From the NCBI GenBank assembly GCA_937915885.1, contig CALGGP010000072.1, positions 1 through 8,154 on the forward strand: DNA of 8,154 nucleotides, given 5' to 3'. Under the pieces are notes generated by a model. That model was not told the DNA's origin. It did no database searches and worked only from the letters and a program-made list of their open reading frames with translations. The stretch is from an uncultured Selenomonadales bacterium. GTDB taxonomy: Bacteria; Bacillota; Negativicutes; Selenomonadales; Selenomonadaceae. This document shows positions 7,501-8,154 of the stretch, one piece after another. Positions within the stretch are counted from its first letter, which is position 1, and each line of letters begins with the position of its first letter. The translations under genes and the position numbers were made by a program.

Positions 7501-8046
7501 GCTACGTCGAACATTTACGGCAATGGCGGTGACGATACCATCTACGGAGCCGTCAATGGCGGACAAATTTACGGCGGCACCGGCAATGACGTAATTCATC
7601 TCGGCGACGGGCTCGGACAAAATGTTGTCTATTATGGTTACGGCGACGGCAATGATACCGTCCACAACTTCACCGAAGCCGACCACATTTATCTCGTCAA
7701 CTCGAACGCCAAGCTCGACAACATCTCTTACAATAACAACGATGTGATTCTCAATCTCACGTCCGGCAATACGATCACTCTCAAAAATGCCAAGGGCACG
7801 ACTGTCAATATCACGGGGCAATCGTACGGCAGCTATTCAACCTCCGACAGCGATCAATTCCCGACGAATGACAAGTATTGGTTCATTGACGATAATCGAT
7901 CCGACATCGCCCCCATCAACGATCCGCTTGACGCGATCCTCGACGTAAAAGATACTTCGCTCGATTTGCCCGACGATCCGTTGACGGCAATCAAACCGTC
8001 GGCGCTCGATCGGATCACCTCCGCGCGGAAACGCACAAGAAAATAA
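4594..8046 (+). CDS. Large RTX calcium-binding repeat protein with an unrecognised helical N-terminus
   Basis: This 1150-residue protein is probably calcium-binding and exported or surface-located; its exact function is unknown. Regions in order: residues 1-310, helical, Ala/Ser/Thr-rich at the start, with a hydrophobic stretch (about 122-142) and no Sec signal or recognised enzyme motif; 315-449, fifteen nonapeptides of the GGxGxDxxx type in unbroken register, expected to fold into a Ca2+-binding beta-roll; then four related beta-rich modules near 441-509, 614-701, 815-902 and 994-1075, each with G-x-G-x-D, GDGND-like, (N/D)DVIL-like and ITLK-like elements, resembling the haemolysin-type calcium-binding-related domain. 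An Asp-rich linker (524-541) separates modules 1 and 2. The tail from 1085 is acidic and then ends in SARKRTRK. RTX proteins normally leave by type I secretion, but no secretion genes are in the window and the tail is atypical. Adhesin, S-layer-like or toxin roles are all open. It stands alone, divergent from katA. Confidence 0.88.
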   Translation: MAAPFALISGALHTIGGSLTSIASHAATALHSLTSSAVTYLTGVMSSRPAEDNIKGAIDLVAHAFTTGQEVANLHDKVVQFRKDNGENAKLSTELISEATKLSSEVVGLSDSIANLITTTGVPGLALASSVLNLSAAVLAVLDGVDEDEREEVVKSTISLTAEVIRSVYPGQLNPFGAVDLFEATAIGLYMGGVQSKKSLEQYSVDGELSLIDKRDIAIDTALTSMYEFTHTFTHGLDDAFFGFVENVTAKITGTTVDNYSGLNYAQKAAEGYKILFNAIGQRSQEAASRFKDSFETWSTELVKTLTGKGDYVVGTGANDSLVGSKHNDSLIGDAGNDTLVGGKGKDIIAGGEGNDKIFGDDGNDTLYGSTGDDTVYGGKGHDKLYGNEGDDALHGDDGKDTLYGGEGDDTLYGDKGNDKIFGSLGDDTLIGGAGNDQLTGGDGEDVFYYSAGEGNDVIVDYVSYEDIIQIGSGTIKKVSMKKNNVVIQLNKGKITINDGKDKYITIIDADDNELVYLNGRLTDPDDDPDDGDDDTDDGDDVIVVVIEEDVDRGAPTAVLSPDEVSPFRLTDYNATATQAAVNIDARNVSNFAIYADERHNLIYSSNNGGTVTGGAGNDVIYLGEGLGSDRVRYAYGDGNDIIYNFADEDEFKFYSYDVNLKNVSFSGNDVILNVGSTSYNTATNTITLKDAKDKNIYIEGYYSYDNSKRTYGLVDISDNTAVLDANYLGTFTRSLYADSFKDIDASNVVNSLQIDGDGQNNVIYGSKAKSYIYGNGGDDTIYGASNGGRIYGGDGNDEIHAANSSMIVNNTVDGGTGNDVIYLGEGLGKDRVFYSYGDGNDIIYNFADEDEFKFYSYDVNLKNVSFSGNDVILNVGSTSYNTATNTITLKDAKDKNIYIEGYYSYDNSKRTYGLVDISDNTAVLNANYMGTFTHWLYADSFKDIDASNVVNSLQIDGDDQNNVIHGSKATSNIYGNGGDDTIYGAVNGGQIYGGTGNDVIHLGDGLGQNVVYYGYGDGNDTVHNFTEADHIYLVNSNAKLDNISYNNNDVILNLTSGNTITLKNAKGTTVNITGQSYGSYSTSDSDQFPTNDKYWFIDDNRSDIAPINDPLDAILDVKDTSLDLPDDPLTAIKPSALDRITSARKRTRK
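5536..5940 (+). repeat. RTX array: 15 tandem 27-bp units encoding GGxGxDxxx nonapeptides
   Basis: Residues 315-449 divide into fifteen consecutive nine-residue units without a gap, for example GGEGNDKIF, GDDGNDTLY and GGEGDDTLY. Nearly all carry Asp at position six and an aliphatic or aromatic residue at positions eight and nine. Units 1 (GTGANDSLV) and 2 (GSKHNDSLI) are degenerate at the glycines and cap the array. At the DNA level the units share words such as GGCGA, AATGAT and CTCTACGGC but have diverged, so this is an old amplification rather than a fresh slippage tract. Confidence 0.95.
6163..6216 (+). repeat. Asp-rich low-complexity linker segment of the RTX protein
   Basis: Residues 524-541 contain 13 Asp among 18 residues, with Pro, Gly and Thr making up the rest. 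The DNA is a run of GAC/GAT codons. It joins the first beta module to the second half of the protein and is followed by an unusual hydrophobic run, VIVVVI (542-547). It may be a flexible, calcium-responsive spacer (inference). Confidence 0.8.
6433..7035 (+). repeat. Long intragenic repeat, copy 1 (603 bp, residues 614-814)
   Basis: The unit begins with GGAGNDVIYLGEGLG and contains a beta-rich module, a connector with the LYADSFKDIDASNVVNSLQI segment and two to three RTX-like turns. Copy 2 begins exactly 603 bp (201 codons) later. Bases 6532-6755 are identical to 7135-7358 except at 6708/7311 (T/C), while the rest of the unit differs at about one base in five, mostly in third codon positions. 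Confidence 0.95.
7036..7572 (+). repeat. Long intragenic repeat, copy 2 (537 bp, residues 815-993)
   Basis: This copy starts with GGTGNDVIYLGEGLG and follows copy 1 codon for codon until GGQIYGG. It then lacks 22 codons (66 bp) that copy 1 has before the next module, so module 4 follows directly. The 7135-7358 part is almost identical to copy 1. Confidence 0.95.
7573..7818 (+). repeat. Degenerate partial third copy of the long repeat (module 4, residues 994-1075)
   Basis: It begins GGTGNDVIHLGDGLG and keeps the GYGDGNDTVHNF, NNDVILN and NTITLKNAK landmarks of the other modules. It is shorter, lacks the KRTYGLVDIS and LYADSF connector, and has clearly diverged at the DNA level. It leads into the C-terminal tail. 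Confidence 0.8.
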
Positions 8047-8057
8047 TTTTCCTCAAC

Positions 8058-8080
8058 AAAAAAAATATCCCCGAAGGGAT
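8058..8080 (-). terminator. Minus-strand hairpin terminator with a TTCG loop
   Basis: Read on the minus strand, ATCCC-TTCG-GGGAT (complement of 8080-8067) forms a five-pair stem closed by the very stable C(UUCG)G loop. One base later comes a run of eight T (complement of A 8058-8065). The orientation fits a gene arriving from the right of the window. On the plus strand the stem is not followed by T residues, so it is a poor terminator for the RTX gene. Confidence 0.55.
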
Positions 8081-8154
8081 TGAAGGGCGGCAGTCTTTAT
8101 GGGGCGGGTGGGCAACGAGTTTAGTTCAAGACCAAAGAATTTATGAAGAAAATA
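8081..8154. other. Unassigned sequence at the right edge with a G-rich patch
   Basis: No gene is supported here. The plus strand has G-runs at 8085-8087, 8101-8104, 8106-8108 and 8110-8112, the last three separated by single bases, so a G-quadruplex with one long loop is conceivable. An ATG at 8143 followed by AAG AAA ATA runs off the edge without a clear ribosome binding site. Confidence 0.4.

Noticed and set aside
5266..7821. Several long minus-strand open frames opposite the RTX gene (5266-5739, 5746-6060, 6610-6873, 7213-7821).
   Set aside because: They mirror the repeat units of the RTX gene: their internal repeats are reverse readings of the GGxGxDxxx codons and of the long repeat. None has a start signal or independent domain.
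8053..8154. A minus-strand frame open from the right edge to a TGA at 8053-8055.
   Set aside because: Its last codons run through the hairpin and T-run of the predicted terminator, and its residues show no coding character; 33 codons can be open by chance.
8143..8154. ATG AAG AAA ATA at the right edge, as the start of a further gene (MKKI...).
   Set aside because: Only four codons are visible, with no clear Shine-Dalgarno sequence in front, so it cannot be supported.

Overview
The window carries three complete metabolic or stress genes, one large RTX-type repeat protein gene, and the last codons of a further gene at the left edge. The organism looks like a diderm, anaerobe-type bacterium. 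The combination of a beta-glucoside PTS pair, SstT, a clade-3 catalase and a GGxGxDxxx calcium-binding protein, all with strong GGAGG-type ribosome binding sites, fits a Negativicutes/Selenomonadaceae-like genome best. A gammaproteobacterium is not excluded, and this placement is inference from gene content and remembered homologues.

Layout, left to right. Positions 1-53 (+) are the 3' end of a coding sequence whose last residues resemble the C-terminus of a BglF-type beta-glucoside PTS permease. Fifteen bases later comes a GH1 6-phospho-beta-glucosidase (69-1475, +); permease and hydrolase would import and then cleave phosphorylated beta-glucosides. A short gap with its own predicted promoter leads to sstT (1551-2801, +), a Na+/serine-threonine symporter. 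A bidirectional hairpin terminator (about 2824-2862) separates sstT from the convergent catalase gene katA (2861-4360, -). The 233-bp katA/RTX intergenic region (4361-4593) holds two divergent predicted promoters and a small inverted repeat. The rest is one 1150-residue RTX protein gene (4594-8046, +), followed by a hairpin and T-run oriented as a terminator for the minus strand (8058-8080).

The RTX protein is the most interesting item. It has an unrecognised alpha-helical N-terminal region of about 310 residues, then 15 nonapeptide calcium-binding repeats in unbroken register. After these come four copies of a beta-rich module of the haemolysin-type calcium-binding-related kind, an Asp-rich linker between the first two copies, and a strongly basic C-terminal tail. 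Two 603-bp-offset repeat units share a 224-bp block that is identical except for one base, while the flanking parts of the same units are only about 80% identical. That pattern points to recent gene conversion or recombination inside the gene.

In three genes the longest open frame starts upstream of the true start; in each the Shine-Dalgarno sequence lies inside that longer frame and sets a shorter start. No tRNA, rRNA, CRISPR array, insertion sequence or integrase was seen.
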